A DNA stretch of 64,000 nt from Methanospirillum lacunae (GTDB lineage: Archaea; Halobacteriota; Methanomicrobia; Methanomicrobiales; Methanospirillaceae). The translations under genes and the position numbers were made by a program. Where the stretch lies: the NCBI RefSeq assembly GCF_046195335.1, contig NZ_CP176093.1; one strand, 5' to 3'. Shown here one piece after another: positions 55,558 through 64,000 of this stretch. Numbering within the stretch: the first letter of the stretch is position 1; every line of letters starts with the position of its first letter. Under the pieces are notes generated by a model. It saw nothing but the letters and a program-made list of their open reading frames with translations. It searched no databases and was not told the origin of the DNA.

Positions 55558-56130
55558 TTAGAGGGAGTTATTGTTAGGTATTTTTTGAGTTGGGTTTGGA
55601 GTTCTCTCAGGAACAGGAATACCATGTAGTATTTCAGAGATTTGGGATTTCAATTCGGTGAGATTGCTTCGAGAATATTCGGAATTAGGATCTACACTTT
55701 CAGAATAAATCAGGTGATATTTCCCTTTCTCATCTATTTGAATAAAGTATACAAGAGTACTATTTTGATCGATCCCCCACTCCCAATCTGTTCTTACTCT
55801 TCCTACTCCTCCATGTGCGGCTGCCTGGACCGGATCATGAATCGTACCTCCGATGATATAAATTGGAATATCTGATCCCACAGTGAAGTTTGAAGAGGAA
55901 TTTTGCTTTATTATATCCTGAACATATATCGAATTGGTTGTTATTATCCCTATATCACTCCATTTTGCTTCATTTGCTGATGTTGTTCCATATACAATTA
56001 AATCTGAATAATTAACTATCCGTGGTAGATTATCTTGTGGTTCAGGCCCGAATGTTTGAGTACCCATAACAATACAACATGCCATACTAATGAGAACACC
56101 AAAAACTACCCATATAATCTTTGAATTCAT
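55558..56130 (-). CDS. Secreted hypothetical protein, paralogue B
   Basis: 190 residues from the ATG at 56130, preceded by GGGAGG at proper spacing; TTG at 56151 opens the frame. The signal segment VLISMACCIVMG and GTQTFGPEPQDNLP are nearly identical to paralogue A over the first 35 residues, also in DNA, then diverge, indicating recent duplication or conversion of the 5' end. Conserved blocks are IPIYIIGGTIHDPVQAAAHG, DWEWGIDQNSTLVYF and VDPNSEYSRSNLTEL. The tail differs (PNPTQKIPNNNSL). Unknown function. It lies 48 nt upstream of paralogue A, so co-transcription is possible. Confidence 0.75.
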   Translation of the reverse strand: MNSKIIWVVFGVLISMACCIVMGTQTFGPEPQDNLPRIVNYSDLIVYGTTSANEAKWSDIGIITTNSIYVQDIIKQNSSSNFTVGSDIPIYIIGGTIHDPVQAAAHGGVGRVRTDWEWGIDQNSTLVYFIQIDEKGKYHLIYSESVDPNSEYSRSNLTELKSQISEILHGIPVPERTPNPTQKIPNNNSL

Positions 56131-56269
56131 CTCCATCCTCCCTTCTGTCAACCGATCATAATATCCGAAATAGTACCACTACTAACAAATCGACAATCAA
56201 TAGGTCTCATGAATGTGGTTCATATGTTCCATTAAGAATTAATTCGTTGATGTTTCAATACAAGAAGTA

Positions 56270-56470
56270 AAATCCCTATTAAAACACATGAACGCTTTCT
56301 TATTTATGGTGCCCTCTCTCCTATCACCAAACAGTAATCTTTCACGGTTAACTCTAAATTTAATTTATGTAATTGGATATTGTCGGTAAGGTAAACTAAT
56401 CTTTCGAATTTGATTCAGATTGCAAGGGTATATTGTACAACTATTGCTTTTTTTGACATCTCATCAGGCT
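56270..56470 (-). pseudogene. Relic of the giant gene's 5' end and promoter
   Basis: The copy resembles 53185-53460, including the first codons (an MCFN-like stretch), the degraded start region (ATA where ATG should be) and the promoter core with its 26-nt identical run. No downstream coding sequence remains; the small secreted-protein genes lie where its body would be. Confidence 0.7.
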
Positions 56471-56579
56471 ACAATTAAAACTTATTTGACTCTCACATCC
56501 TAGGAATGAAGTAAAATGTTTCCTTCAGTATTTATTAGATCCGAATTCGTGAGAGGGCCTGAAGTGGGATAAATTGAAA

Positions 56580-56935
56580 TTACATCTGATAAATATGCAA
56601 TTTTCTATGCCGTTGTTGTGCCCTTATCACACTAACGTCGGACACTATTTTTAAGTGGAGAGTAGCATTCCTCTGGATTTCTACTGTATCTATATTAAAT
56701 AAACCAAGACTTACTCTGCGAATTATCGCCACTTCAGATAGATTTGCGATTTCTTTAATCTTTGAAACTTCCACCCAGGCATCCAATCCCCTCTCCTCTT
56801 CATCCCTACTAAATTCCTAATATATATAGGGATCGAGGATATGGGTGGAATTCCCAGAATACACCATTATTTCTAAAAGAACTATATCTGGAGTTTTTTT
56901 TATTGTCGTCCCTTCCTGATAAGTAGCAGGTTTAA
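56580..56935 (-). pseudogene. Relic of a 54134-type secreted-protein gene
   Basis: Read in one frame, 56935 to 56650 gives GTTIKKTPDIVLLEIMVYSG, NSTHILDPYIY, a TAG at 56817-56819, then LDAWVEVSKIKEIANLSEV. This aligns throughout with the C-terminal third of the 54134-54811 protein. The 5' two-thirds are missing. Confidence 0.8.
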
Positions 56936-57004
56936 AATAATCAGACCTCTGAAATTGAACAAAAAATTAATCAGACAAATTTTCAGAGGTTTTTTGAAGC
57001 AACG

Positions 57005-57241
57005 TCAAATAAAGAATATTGGGAGATATTTTTGTTCTTCATGGGTGAGATTCGACCTGTTTTGTCTTATCGCAAGAAAAAAATCCCTGGTTTCGTTCAT
57101 TTGCTTAAGAGTTTCAGGGTTGTAACCTGGATGAGTTTTAACCGGTTCTCCGGTTAAAATACCTCCATCCTGATAAACATCTGTGTTGTATGCGGCAACC
57201 GGATGAACCGCACCCCCTATGATAATAAACCCCAGAATCAT
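57005..57241 (-). CDS. Small secreted hypothetical protein, possibly frameshifted
   Basis: 78 residues with a signal-like start (MILGFIIIGGAVHPVAAYNT) and a charged helical end (TLKQMNETRDFFLAIRQNRS, LTHEEQKYL). A one-base shift near 57015 would extend the reading as ILYLTLLQKTSENLSD, so the present end may be a frameshift. No family was recognised. It lies 47 nt after paralogue C's stop on the same side of the island. Confidence 0.45.
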   Translation of the reverse strand: MILGFIIIGGAVHPVAAYNTDVYQDGGILTGEPVKTHPGYNPETLKQMNETRDFFLAIRQNRSNLTHEEQKYLPIFFI

Positions 57242-57287
57242 AGGAATAATGGAGCGATTTGAAATATTTTTTCACCGGGATTGAATA

Positions 57288-57845
57288 TTATTCATGTTTA
57301 TATGTTCTTTCAGGAACCGGATGACCCTGTATGATCTCACCGATGAGAACTTTCAATTCAGTCAGGTTGCTTCTGAAATATTCGGAATCAGGATCTACAG
57401 TTTCAGAATAATATAGATGATACATGCCATTATTGCTTTTCTTTAGGAAATAGACGAGAGTAGTATTTGGATTAATACCCCATTCCCAATCTGCCGTTTG
57501 TCCATAAATACCAAAATGTGCAGCAGCTTGAACGGGATCGTCAACTTTGCCCCCTTCAATGTATATAGGAATAGATGAACCTTCGGTGATGTTTGAACTA
57601 TTATTCTGCGTAATTATTTTTTGAACAAATAAATAGTTCACAGTTATTATCCCAATATCACTCCATTTCATCTCATTGTCTGATGTTTTTCCATATACAA
57701 TCAGATCTGAAACATTGGCAAACCATGACAATTTATCCTTCGGTTCAGATCCAACAATTTGAGATCCTGAAGCAATACACAATGGAATAGAAATGAGGAA
57801 ACAAAATAGTAGTAAAAAGAATCTTGTATTCATTGATTTCATCAT
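57288..57845 (-). CDS. Secreted hypothetical protein, paralogue C
   Basis: 185 residues. The signal segment FFLLLFCFLISIPLCIASG differs from those of paralogues A and B. The mature part keeps the family pattern (SDLIVYGKT, KWSDIGIITVN, IPIYIEGGKVDDPVQAAAHF, DWEWGINPNTTLVYFLKK, VDPDSEYFRSNLTELK) and shares the exact PVPERTYKHE ending with A. Unknown function. Mixed similarity to A (tail) and B (middle) hints at recombination between copies. Confidence 0.75.
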   Translation of the reverse strand: MMKSMNTRFFLLLFCFLISIPLCIASGSQIVGSEPKDKLSWFANVSDLIVYGKTSDNEMKWSDIGIITVNYLFVQKIITQNNSSNITEGSSIPIYIEGGKVDDPVQAAAHFGIYGQTADWEWGINPNTTLVYFLKKSNNGMYHLYYSETVDPDSEYFRSNLTELKVLIGEIIQGHPVPERTYKHE

Positions 57846-57930
57846 ATGTTATAACATATTATCAAAATGACATGATGTTTCTCATCAGGTCCATCTTATG
57901 AAAATGCGGAGCATTTTCCTCAAAAAAAGG

Positions 57931-58626
57931 TTACTTTGAAAATACCATATGCTCAACAAATGCATTTGGATCAAGGTTCTTTGTAATGGTTGCATTATAC
58001 GATAAACCGTCATCTGCCAGGACAAAAGTAAACCTCCCTTTCTCTGTCCAGTTCCCGGTGTATACGGTACCATTTTCAGAAATAGTTCCGGACAGGTTTC
58101 CGACTTCATCATTTACATTTGTAAGAGGCTCATTCACACCAGATAACTGAGTTCCATTTTGTGTGAGATGATAGGATTTTTTCTCAGTTACCCAGTTACC
58201 AGTCCAGGGATTCTTGGGATCGATTATTTCCCCGATTCTCGTCGCATTGTATGAATACCCTGCAGGTTTACTCATGGACCCATATGGGTCAGCAAATCCT
58301 GAAATGGTAAATGACAACTTATCATCTGACAGAGTGTAGGTATTTGACCCTGTTTCAATCCATATGCCTGAAAATGTTTTCCCATCATCAGAAACATTTC
58401 CCTCAAGTCGTCCCGGATCTAATTCATTTAAATCGGTTGGCACATATTCTCCAGCAATCCCTGACTGGTTTTGTGTGATATACATCAAATAATCCGGGTT
58501 GGACCATGTTCCATTCCATATGGAGGTAGAATTCTTATCTCCTCCTGTATTATTCTCGGCAATCGCCAGTGATACAACGCATAAACTACAAATTACCAGA
58601 AAACTCAACAATGTTCCATAATTCAT
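57931..58626 (-). CDS. Secreted protein with two internal repeats
   Basis: 231 residues with a signal peptide (LLSFLVICSLCVVSLAIA). Two similar halves follow: residues about 37-110 (WNGTWSNPDYLMYITQNQSG, VSDDGKTFSGIW, TLSDDKLSFTISG) and about 140-215 (WTGNWVTEKKSYHLTQNGTQ, ISENGTVYTGNW, VLADDGLSYNATI). Each half looks like a small beta-barrel of alternating strands, of the lipocalin or MORN-like kind, but no family is certain. There are many N-glycosylation-type sites. It is first of the leftward group of small secreted genes. Confidence 0.72.
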   Translation of the reverse strand: MNYGTLLSFLVICSLCVVSLAIAENNTGGDKNSTSIWNGTWSNPDYLMYITQNQSGIAGEYVPTDLNELDPGRLEGNVSDDGKTFSGIWIETGSNTYTLSDDKLSFTISGFADPYGSMSKPAGYSYNATRIGEIIDPKNPWTGNWVTEKKSYHLTQNGTQLSGVNEPLTNVNDEVGNLSGTISENGTVYTGNWTEKGRFTFVLADDGLSYNATITKNLDPNAFVEHMVFSK

Positions 58627-58844
58627 GATCTCTCACTCACTTATATCGATAGATTATCGTTTGTATTTTTAAATATGTTGATATTATCCACCTGCCTGGT
58701 AATATTGGCACATCCTGTTATCAGGATTTATCAACCTGAATTAACCATGAATGAATCATATAACGTTCATTAGTCAGTGTCAGAACCGTACCTCTAGAGT
58801 GTTTCGAATAAAAAAATCGAGACAAATTTCTGATCATTCTATTC

Positions 58845-59482
58845 CATATTCCTGTCCGATGATCAACGAATCAGTGGCTTGTATGTTTACCTGGTTTCCA
58901 TTCCATGCACTGATTCCGCTCCTATGATCAAATCCGGTCCCATTAATGTGAATAGTGTTTCCACTTATGGGGGGACGGTCAGTTTTTCCATTCTATCCAA
59001 CCCATCTGAAAGGTCTGGTAATATTTACCTTAATTCGCCATCTTCCATGATCATGACTAATGGCTTGGTGTAAAATCTGATGTGGAAGACCGAGGACAAA
59101 TCCAAAATTTAATTTCTTAGTCAACGTCGTTCACCTGTAGTCATTGATATCGTTTCCTGAATAGGCAATTAAATATGGATCCGGGTTATTAGTCCCATGA
59201 TCTCGAGATTTGATCCCTCAACGTGAAACGCATGAACGTTTATTCGGTAACATTTACATCGGTAAAAATAACACCCCTGAATTCTGAAGAGACCTTGATT
59301 TCCGTTTGATCCGGTTTCTGTTAGGGTGAGTGGGGTATATGTTTGGTGATACTGTTATCGATCTCTTGGCATTTGGTGATGTGGAGAAAGATACTTTGCT
59401 AATCCGGGCATTTGATGCCTGTATAAGGATCTGAACTGGGCTTTAGTGATATAACTTTTTTAGGTGGAATTCTGCCTGGTAT
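58845..59482 (-). pseudogene. Beta-helix relic 2 of the giant gene, heavily decayed
   Basis: The segment runs parallel to 50098-50790 of the giant gene. Matches are patchy, such as TTCCATATTCCTG, CATGCACTGATTCCGCT, ATGGATCCGGGTTATTAGT, GTTAGGGTGAGTGGGG and GGTGGAATTCTG. There are many substitutions, small deletions and no open frame. It is more diverged than relic 1, so it is an older duplicate. The rest of the 58627-59743 gap is AT-rich and featureless. Confidence 0.8.
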
Positions 59483-59743
59483 TGCAGATCTGCAAGATTC
59501 TAATCTCTGCTATCCATGGGAACATTAAAAATTTGAGCGTGGTTATCAGGCCAAGAGTATCAATCCAGGATATCTGGATGATGAATTGGTATTTATCCTT
59601 GAAAGTGATTCACGAGTAAAATCAATAATTGGGGTTCTTTTTTTTTATAACTCAAAGTTACTTACATTCACTTACTAACTAAAAATGGTATAACTACCTC
59701 TATAGATTATCAATCTTCCTGACTTATTTATACAATAGATCAG

Positions 59744-60181
59744 ATGGCTGATGTACTCGCAGATGAAGTTTCTATAATTTTAACAGATATATTTGAGATT
59801 GGAATTGAACGATTACGTCACATAATTTACCCATATGTAACCGGGAAGCAAGGTGCACAGTATCGTTTGCTTCATTATCTTACCCGGGTACCAATGGAGA
59901 GTATGACAAACCTCGGAAAGGCAATGTACATACCTAAACAACATATGACTACACTCGTTGATTCCTTGATCACGGAAGGATATGTTGAGCGCCATTTTGA
60001 TCCTGCAGATCGCAGGGTGATATATATAAAAATTACAGAAACAGGACGAACAAAATTGCGTGAATTCAGGGTTCAAATACATGGACAATTAGCAAAATAT
60101 ATAGAAAAATACGAACCTGAAGATCTTAAACTCCTTGCATCTTCTCTACAGACTATTAAAGATTTCAGCAAAAAGTACTAA
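59744..60181 (+). CDS. MarR-family transcriptional regulator
   Basis: A 145-residue MarR-type winged helix: SMTNLGKAMYIPKQHMTTLVDSLITEGYVER and the wing FDPADRRVIYIKITETGRTKL, with N- and C-terminal dimerisation helices. It lies about 690 nt before the COG1361/RND gene pair on the same strand, with a poorly conserved gap between, so control of that exporter is possible but not shown. Confidence 0.85.
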   Translation: MADVLADEVSIILTDIFEIGIERLRHIIYPYVTGKQGAQYRLLHYLTRVPMESMTNLGKAMYIPKQHMTTLVDSLITEGYVERHFDPADRRVIYIKITETGRTKLREFRVQIHGQLAKYIEKYEPEDLKLLASSLQTIKDFSKKY

Positions 60182-60246
60182 ATTTCTATTTTGCTTAAAT
60201 CAGATTTCCTGTCAATATCGATTATAAAATTTGATCTCTATAAAAA

Positions 60247-60453
60247 ATGTGCAATTTTTATGATAGTAACATAGATATGATTATTTGGTATGAGAACAAA
60301 CAATTCATTGTAGTACGAAATGATGAACGAGACGATGAAAAACCAGGTTATCTGGAATATCATGTAGACAAGAGAATGGTTTTATACCTCTCTTACGAGA
60401 TCAAAGTGGGATTTAAACCTGATATCCAAATCAAACTAGTGAACCTTCATTAA
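60247..60453 (+). CDS. Small hypothetical protein (uncertain)
   Basis: 68 codons; the ATG at 60277 is an alternative. Contains IIWYENKQFIVVRNDERDD and GYLEYHVDKRMVLYLSYEI, a plausible small beta-rich soluble protein. No family and no clear ribosome site. It might be a fragment of a larger gene. Confidence 0.35.
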   Translation: MCNFYDSNIDMIIWYENKQFIVVRNDERDDEKPGYLEYHVDKRMVLYLSYEIKVGFKPDIQIKLVNLH

Positions 60454-60873
60454 ATACCTTACTTTGATTCACTCATGAATTCTCCTGGTTATTCTCCTTT
60501 CCATCTCAACCTCTCAAGTCTTCTCTGAAAGTGGCATTTACAAACAGGGAAAGATTGTAGAAAAGGAATGTTCGCGAGGATATAGAGCACCAGAAAAACC
60601 GATACTGAAACAGATTTATCTTGTTAGATAGATTTCTGTCTCTTTGAATGAATAAATCGTGTATCCAAAACTCCACGCAGTCATTCAATGCACCTCACGA
60701 ACTCTGATGGAATAACAATACCGTCTCGAAAATCTTCTCATAATCGTCTACGCTCTCTTCCCCGGTCTGACACCCTCTCATCATCCAACAGATCATGACC
60801 GGGAGAGAGAATCAGGAGATAATACCTGCCCTAGATATGTATTATTTTTCCAGATTTTTAATCGAGAGATATT
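60454..60873. other. Intergenic region, 420 bp, before S-layer-like gene
   Basis: No convincing gene. A short plus-strand stretch near 60530-60630 reads like worn coding sequence (SGIYKQGKIVEKECSRGY) but is broken by a stop. An inverted repeat at 60753-60809 could form a hairpin in the transcript leader of the next gene. Confidence 0.35.
60753..60809. promoter_or_regulatory. Hairpin-forming inverted repeat upstream of S-layer-like gene
   Basis: CTCTCTTCCCCGGTC pairs with GACCGGGAGAGAG across a loop of about 29 nt, 65 nt before the next start codon. Possible operator or leader structure. Confidence 0.35.
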
Positions 60874-62268
60874 ATGAAGGAAAATTTCACAGTATGTTTA
60901 GCGAAGCCCATGCAATTAAAACCTAAAATGGGCGAAAGTGTCAGAAAACATCTCCCTATATCTGAGTATATGTGGCTGTTAGGAATGGCCGTACTGGTTT
61001 TAACAACCTGTATTACTACTCCGGCTCTTGCAGGAACTAAGTATATGTCAGGATCGCCGAATCTGACTGCAAGTATATCCGGAAGCAATGAGTTTACACC
61101 CGGAACCACCGTGCAGATGAAGGTTATTATTCAAAATACCGGGCTCAACACGATTAAAATGGTTCAATCAGGAATTATAGATCGGGATGATGTACCGAGT
61201 ACTGCCAAAATGGTTAAAGTTACTCTTGGTGAAGATGACGCTCCGGTGCTCATCAAGTCTGATCCTCAAATGATTGGTGATGTAAAAGCATCCAACAACA
61301 GTCTGGTAACCTTTGATATTCGGGTAAAGGACGATGCAAAAGCCGGAACGTACCAACTTCCGCTCATAATTGATTACACATACCTGGCAGATGCAGATCA
61401 GGATGGTACAGATAATCTTGTGTACCGGTACGTGAAGAAAGATCTTCAGATTGAACTGCCATTCGTGGTGAAATCAGCCATTAATCTGGATGTACTCTCA
61501 GTTACTCCGGATGACATCAATGCTGGAAGTTCAGGGTATGTCACGCTGAAACTCAAAAACAGTGGTGTTGATACAGGAAAGAAAGCAATTGCCAAACTGA
61601 TCCGTAATGGGAACTCTCCGGTAGTCCCCGTAGACAGCACAGTGTACATTGGTGACTTCAATCCTGGTCAGGTGGTTGATACCAAGTTCAAAGTCTCGGT
61701 ATCCAGAGATGGAGAACCACAGGATTATCCGCTCTCGGTTCTTGTCTCATATGAGAACGCAGACGGTGAAACACTTGAGACTCCGGTAGAAGACTTCGGG
61801 ATTCCTGTAGGGGCAAAGATTACGTTTACTATAACCAGTCCTCCGGGAGAAACAACACCCGGAAAGAAAGGAACTATTGAAGTAACCTATCGTAACGATG
61901 GGGAAGCAACCGCATATAGTGCCGAGGCACGAATCAGTGCTGTTGATCCATTTACCAGTAACGATGATCTGGCCTATCTTGGTGATCTGAAACCTGGGGA
62001 AACAGGAACCGTTAAATTTGTCATCAGTACTGCTGCTGATGCAACTAAAAAGACCTATGGGCTTGATTCTGAAGTTAGATACCGGGATGCCCTTGATAAT
62101 AGTCAGATCTCAGATACCGTGAAGGTACCGGTAGCTGTTGTACCATCTGGAGGAGTTGCAGCACTTGTTTCAAATCCGATAATTGTTGCCGTTCTTCTTG
62201 TGATTATCATCGGAGCCGGATACTATCTCTATAGCCAGCGGAAGAGAACCCAATCTTCAGATTCTTAG
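60874..62268 (+). CDS. COG1361/CARDB-type surface protein, RND-associated
   Basis: A 464-residue protein. An unusually long N-terminal extension (about 32 residues) precedes the signal segment (MWLLGMAVLVLTTCITTPALAG). Three or four Ig-like beta domains follow (about residues 65-180, 185-300, 310-420), with CARDB-like patterns such as KVIIQNTGLNTI, VTLKLKNSGVDTG and IEVTYRNDGEATA. There is one C-terminal membrane helix (NPIIVAVLLVIIIGAGYYLY) and a basic tail. Such COG1361 S-layer-like proteins stand beside HAE3 RND exporters in methanogens, probably as the external partner. It lies 15 nt before the RND gene. Confidence 0.82.
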   Translation: MKENFTVCLAKPMQLKPKMGESVRKHLPISEYMWLLGMAVLVLTTCITTPALAGTKYMSGSPNLTASISGSNEFTPGTTVQMKVIIQNTGLNTIKMVQSGIIDRDDVPSTAKMVKVTLGEDDAPVLIKSDPQMIGDVKASNNSLVTFDIRVKDDAKAGTYQLPLIIDYTYLADADQDGTDNLVYRYVKKDLQIELPFVVKSAINLDVLSVTPDDINAGSSGYVTLKLKNSGVDTGKKAIAKLIRNGNSPVVPVDSTVYIGDFNPGQVVDTKFKVSVSRDGEPQDYPLSVLVSYENADGETLETPVEDFGIPVGAKITFTITSPPGETTPGKKGTIEVTYRNDGEATAYSAEARISAVDPFTSNDDLAYLGDLKPGETGTVKFVISTAADATKKTYGLDSEVRYRDALDNSQISDTVKVPVAVVPSGGVAALVSNPIIVAVLLVIIIGAGYYLYSQRKRTQSSDS

Positions 62269-62283
62269 TCGGATGTGTTCCAT

Positions 62284-64000
62284 ATGGTCTCACTTTTTTC
62301 CCGTTTAGCTGATCTTATCATTAAACGGCCAAAATTACTTTCCAGAATTATTGTGGTTCTTATGCTTATCTCGCTCGTAGGCATGACCATGATTACCATG
62401 GAGACGGGAAATGATACATATCTGGATAAAAAATCAGATAGAGGGATAATTTTAGGTCATTATACCGATATTTTTCAACAAAATACACTGGTTCTTCTCT
62501 TCGAATGTAATGATCCTACAAGTCCAGAGGTATTAACGTATATCGATTCAGTAATGGGGCCAATTCAGAAACTACAGCATGTTTCAGGAACTGCCAGTAT
62601 TACTGATGTTATCAAACAGGTAAACAATGGGACAATTCCCCAGTCTTCTGCAGAGGTGGCAGAAGTAAAAACAAAGATCTCTCCATCGATTCTAAAGCGG
62701 TATGTGCCCTCAAATCTTCTCAGTCTGGCGATGGTGACTCTTGAGCCCGGACTTACCGATAAAAAGAAAGAATCTGCGATGAACAATATCCTTTCCTTTA
62801 TCGACAGCACGAATATTCCTCCGGGTCTTTCTATTAAGCTTACCGGAGATGCGGCATTTAGTATGCAGATGAAGAGTGAGATGGGAAAATCCATGATCAC
62901 ACTAATCCTGGCCGCTCTTGTTCTGATGGTTATCGTGATGGGATTACTCTTTTCCTATGTCAGTCACCGGTTTCTTCCGGTTCTCATCGTCGCGATTGGC
63001 CTAATTCTTACCTTCGGAGTTGTGGGCCTAACTGGTATAAATTTGAGTATGGCTGTCATCTCTGCTTTTCCAGTGATGATAGGGCTTGGAATTGATTATG
63101 CTATCCAGTTTCATTCGCGGCTTGAAGAAGAGGCACGAACAAACCCACTTCCCACGGCTATCAAGAATACAATTACCAGGACAGGACCCGCAGTCATGTA
63201 TGCCATGTTGGCGACATGCATGGGTTTTCTTGCAATGTTCATCTCTCCGGTTCCAATGATCCAGGGGTTTGGTCTGGTAAGTATCATCGGTGTGATGGTG
63301 TGCTATCTCACGTCACTCATTGTAATTCCACTGGTAGCATTATTGATACAATACGAAGCAAAAGGGGCGGGAAAATCAAAACTTACTGATGGTATCGATC
63401 ATGCTCTCTCTAAAATTGCGGTTGCAATAGCAAAAAATCCTGTTCCGGTATTGCTTCTGGTCTTTCTCATAGCCTTTATCGGTATTCAACTGGACTCACA
63501 AATTCCAGTTGACACAAACCAGAATGCATTTGTTCCTCCTGATATGGGAGCTAAGATTACACTTGACAAAGTTACCAGAACTGTTGGATCCACCGATCCA
63601 GCACCCTTAGTCATTTCTGGAGATGATGTTCTCTCTCTTGAGAGCGTTAAATGGATGAAGGAGTTCACAGACCTAGAATTAACGCTGCATTCTACTCGTC
63701 TGAATAATGCGGTAAGTATCGCTGATTATGTAATTACATATCACAACGGTACGATGCCACAAACGCAAAATGAGTTGAATACAGTTCTGGATACTATTCC
63801 AAAAGAGGTTAAGAAACAGTACCTGAACGGAAGAAATGAAGCAGTGCTCCAATTCTACATAAACAAGATGGAGACTCCAACGAAGAGTGATTTAAAGGAT
63901 CAGATGTACGGGGACCTTGCTATGTACCCGCCACCTCCGGGAATTGAAGGCGAAATTACCGGTAGTTTTGATGTATTTACATCACTCATTCATGATCTGG
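62284..64000 (+). CDS. RND-superfamily exporter, HAE3/MmpL type (3' end outside window)
   Basis: The frame opens with ATG at 62284 and is open to the right edge (572 codons). The first helix is followed by an external loop, then a bundle of five or six helices (about residues 200-370) with the RND motif GLGIDYAIQFHSRLEEE. A second repeat begins near residue 385 (NPVPVLLLVFLIAFIGI). The family exports hydrophobic or amphiphilic compounds using the proton gradient; archaeal members may handle hopanoid-like or isoprenoid lipids. It is co-transcribed with the COG1361-type gene. Confidence 0.9.
   Translation, partial: MVSLFSRLADLIIKRPKLLSRIIVVLMLISLVGMTMITMETGNDTYLDKKSDRGIILGHYTDIFQQNTLVLLFECNDPTSPEVLTYIDSVMGPIQKLQHVSGTASITDVIKQVNNGTIPQSSAEVAEVKTKISPSILKRYVPSNLLSLAMVTLEPGLTDKKKESAMNNILSFIDSTNIPPGLSIKLTGDAAFSMQMKSEMGKSMITLILAALVLMVIVMGLLFSYVSHRFLPVLIVAIGLILTFGVVGLTGINLSMAVISAFPVMIGLGIDYAIQFHSRLEEEARTNPLPTAIKNTITRTGPAVMYAMLATCMGFLAMFISPVPMIQGFGLVSIIGVMVCYLTSLIVIPLVALLIQYEAKGAGKSKLTDGIDHALSKIAVAIAKNPVPVLLLVFLIAFIGIQLDSQIPVDTNQNAFVPPDMGAKITLDKVTRTVGSTDPAPLVISGDDVLSLESVKWMKEFTDLELTLHSTRLNNAVSIADYVITYHNGTMPQTQNELNTVLDTIPKEVKKQYLNGRNEAVLQFYINKMETPTKSDLKDQMYGDLAMYPPPPGIEGEITGSFDVFTSLIHDL

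Noticed and set aside
56945..57000. Inverted repeat CCTCTGAAA/TTTCAGAGG followed by a T-run
   Set aside because: It would end a plus-strand transcript, but no plus-strand gene lies upstream, so a terminator call is not supported.
60506..60688. A 60-codon minus-strand frame before the S-layer-like gene
   Set aside because: Its aromatic- and Cys-rich translation, lack of ribosome site and lack of similarity to any fold suggest chance.

Overview
The window looks like chromosomal DNA of a methanogenic archaeon of the Methanomicrobiales, most like Methanospirillum. Supporting signs are GGAG or GGTGAT-like ribosome sites, overlapping start/stop codons, very large PAS-domain sensors (some fused to an N-terminal winged helix), a COG1361-type S-layer-like protein beside an HAE3-type RND exporter, a KamA-family aminomutase, and a giant secreted protein with IPT/TIG, beta-helix and PKD domains. 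The genus is an inference. No rRNA, tRNA, transposase or CRISPR array was recognised.

Layout. 1-5.2 kb: a tripartite sensory operon (receiver-PAS regulator, solute-binding protein, five-PAS histidine kinase cut by the left edge). 5.5-9.4 kb: an acetyltransferase, a small operon (HTH regulator with a palindromic operator, SdpI-like membrane protein, second membrane protein), a DUF3795 protein and a methyltransferase. 10-15 kb: a Gabija-like defence operon (OLD-family ATPase/TOPRIM nuclease plus UvrD-type helicase) whose third overlapping gene is an AlbA_2/ATPase/HTH protein. 15.4-28.7 kb: UPF0158 protein, pRiA4b-like zinc protein, C69 peptidase, soluble chemoreceptor, KamA, HTH-PAS sensor, and a CLC channel with CBS domains. 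28.8-33.1 kb: a kup fragment, a secreted serpin, and a MarR regulator with a heavy-metal P-type ATPase.

33.1-40.2 kb is a drug-resistance-like island. One strand carries ABC ATPase, ABC permease and GNAT acetyltransferase; the other carries a PadR regulator, a UvrA-like protein of DrrC type, and a second ABC ATPase/permease pair. The two sides share a promoter region with a palindrome just before the PadR start. 40.4-47.3 kb: a membrane-inserted phosphoesterase, a receiver protein flanked by long inverted repeats, and a 1025-residue HTH-PAS-GAF sensor followed by a decayed PAS domain.

47.4-59.5 kb is a secreted-protein island. It holds a roughly 1950-residue papain-fold/beta-helix/PKD protein, three paralogous secreted proteins of about 185 residues, other secreted proteins, and at least four relics of duplicated genes, one split by a MITE-like insertion. 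59.7-64 kb: a MarR regulator, the S-layer-like protein, and an RND exporter cut by the right edge.
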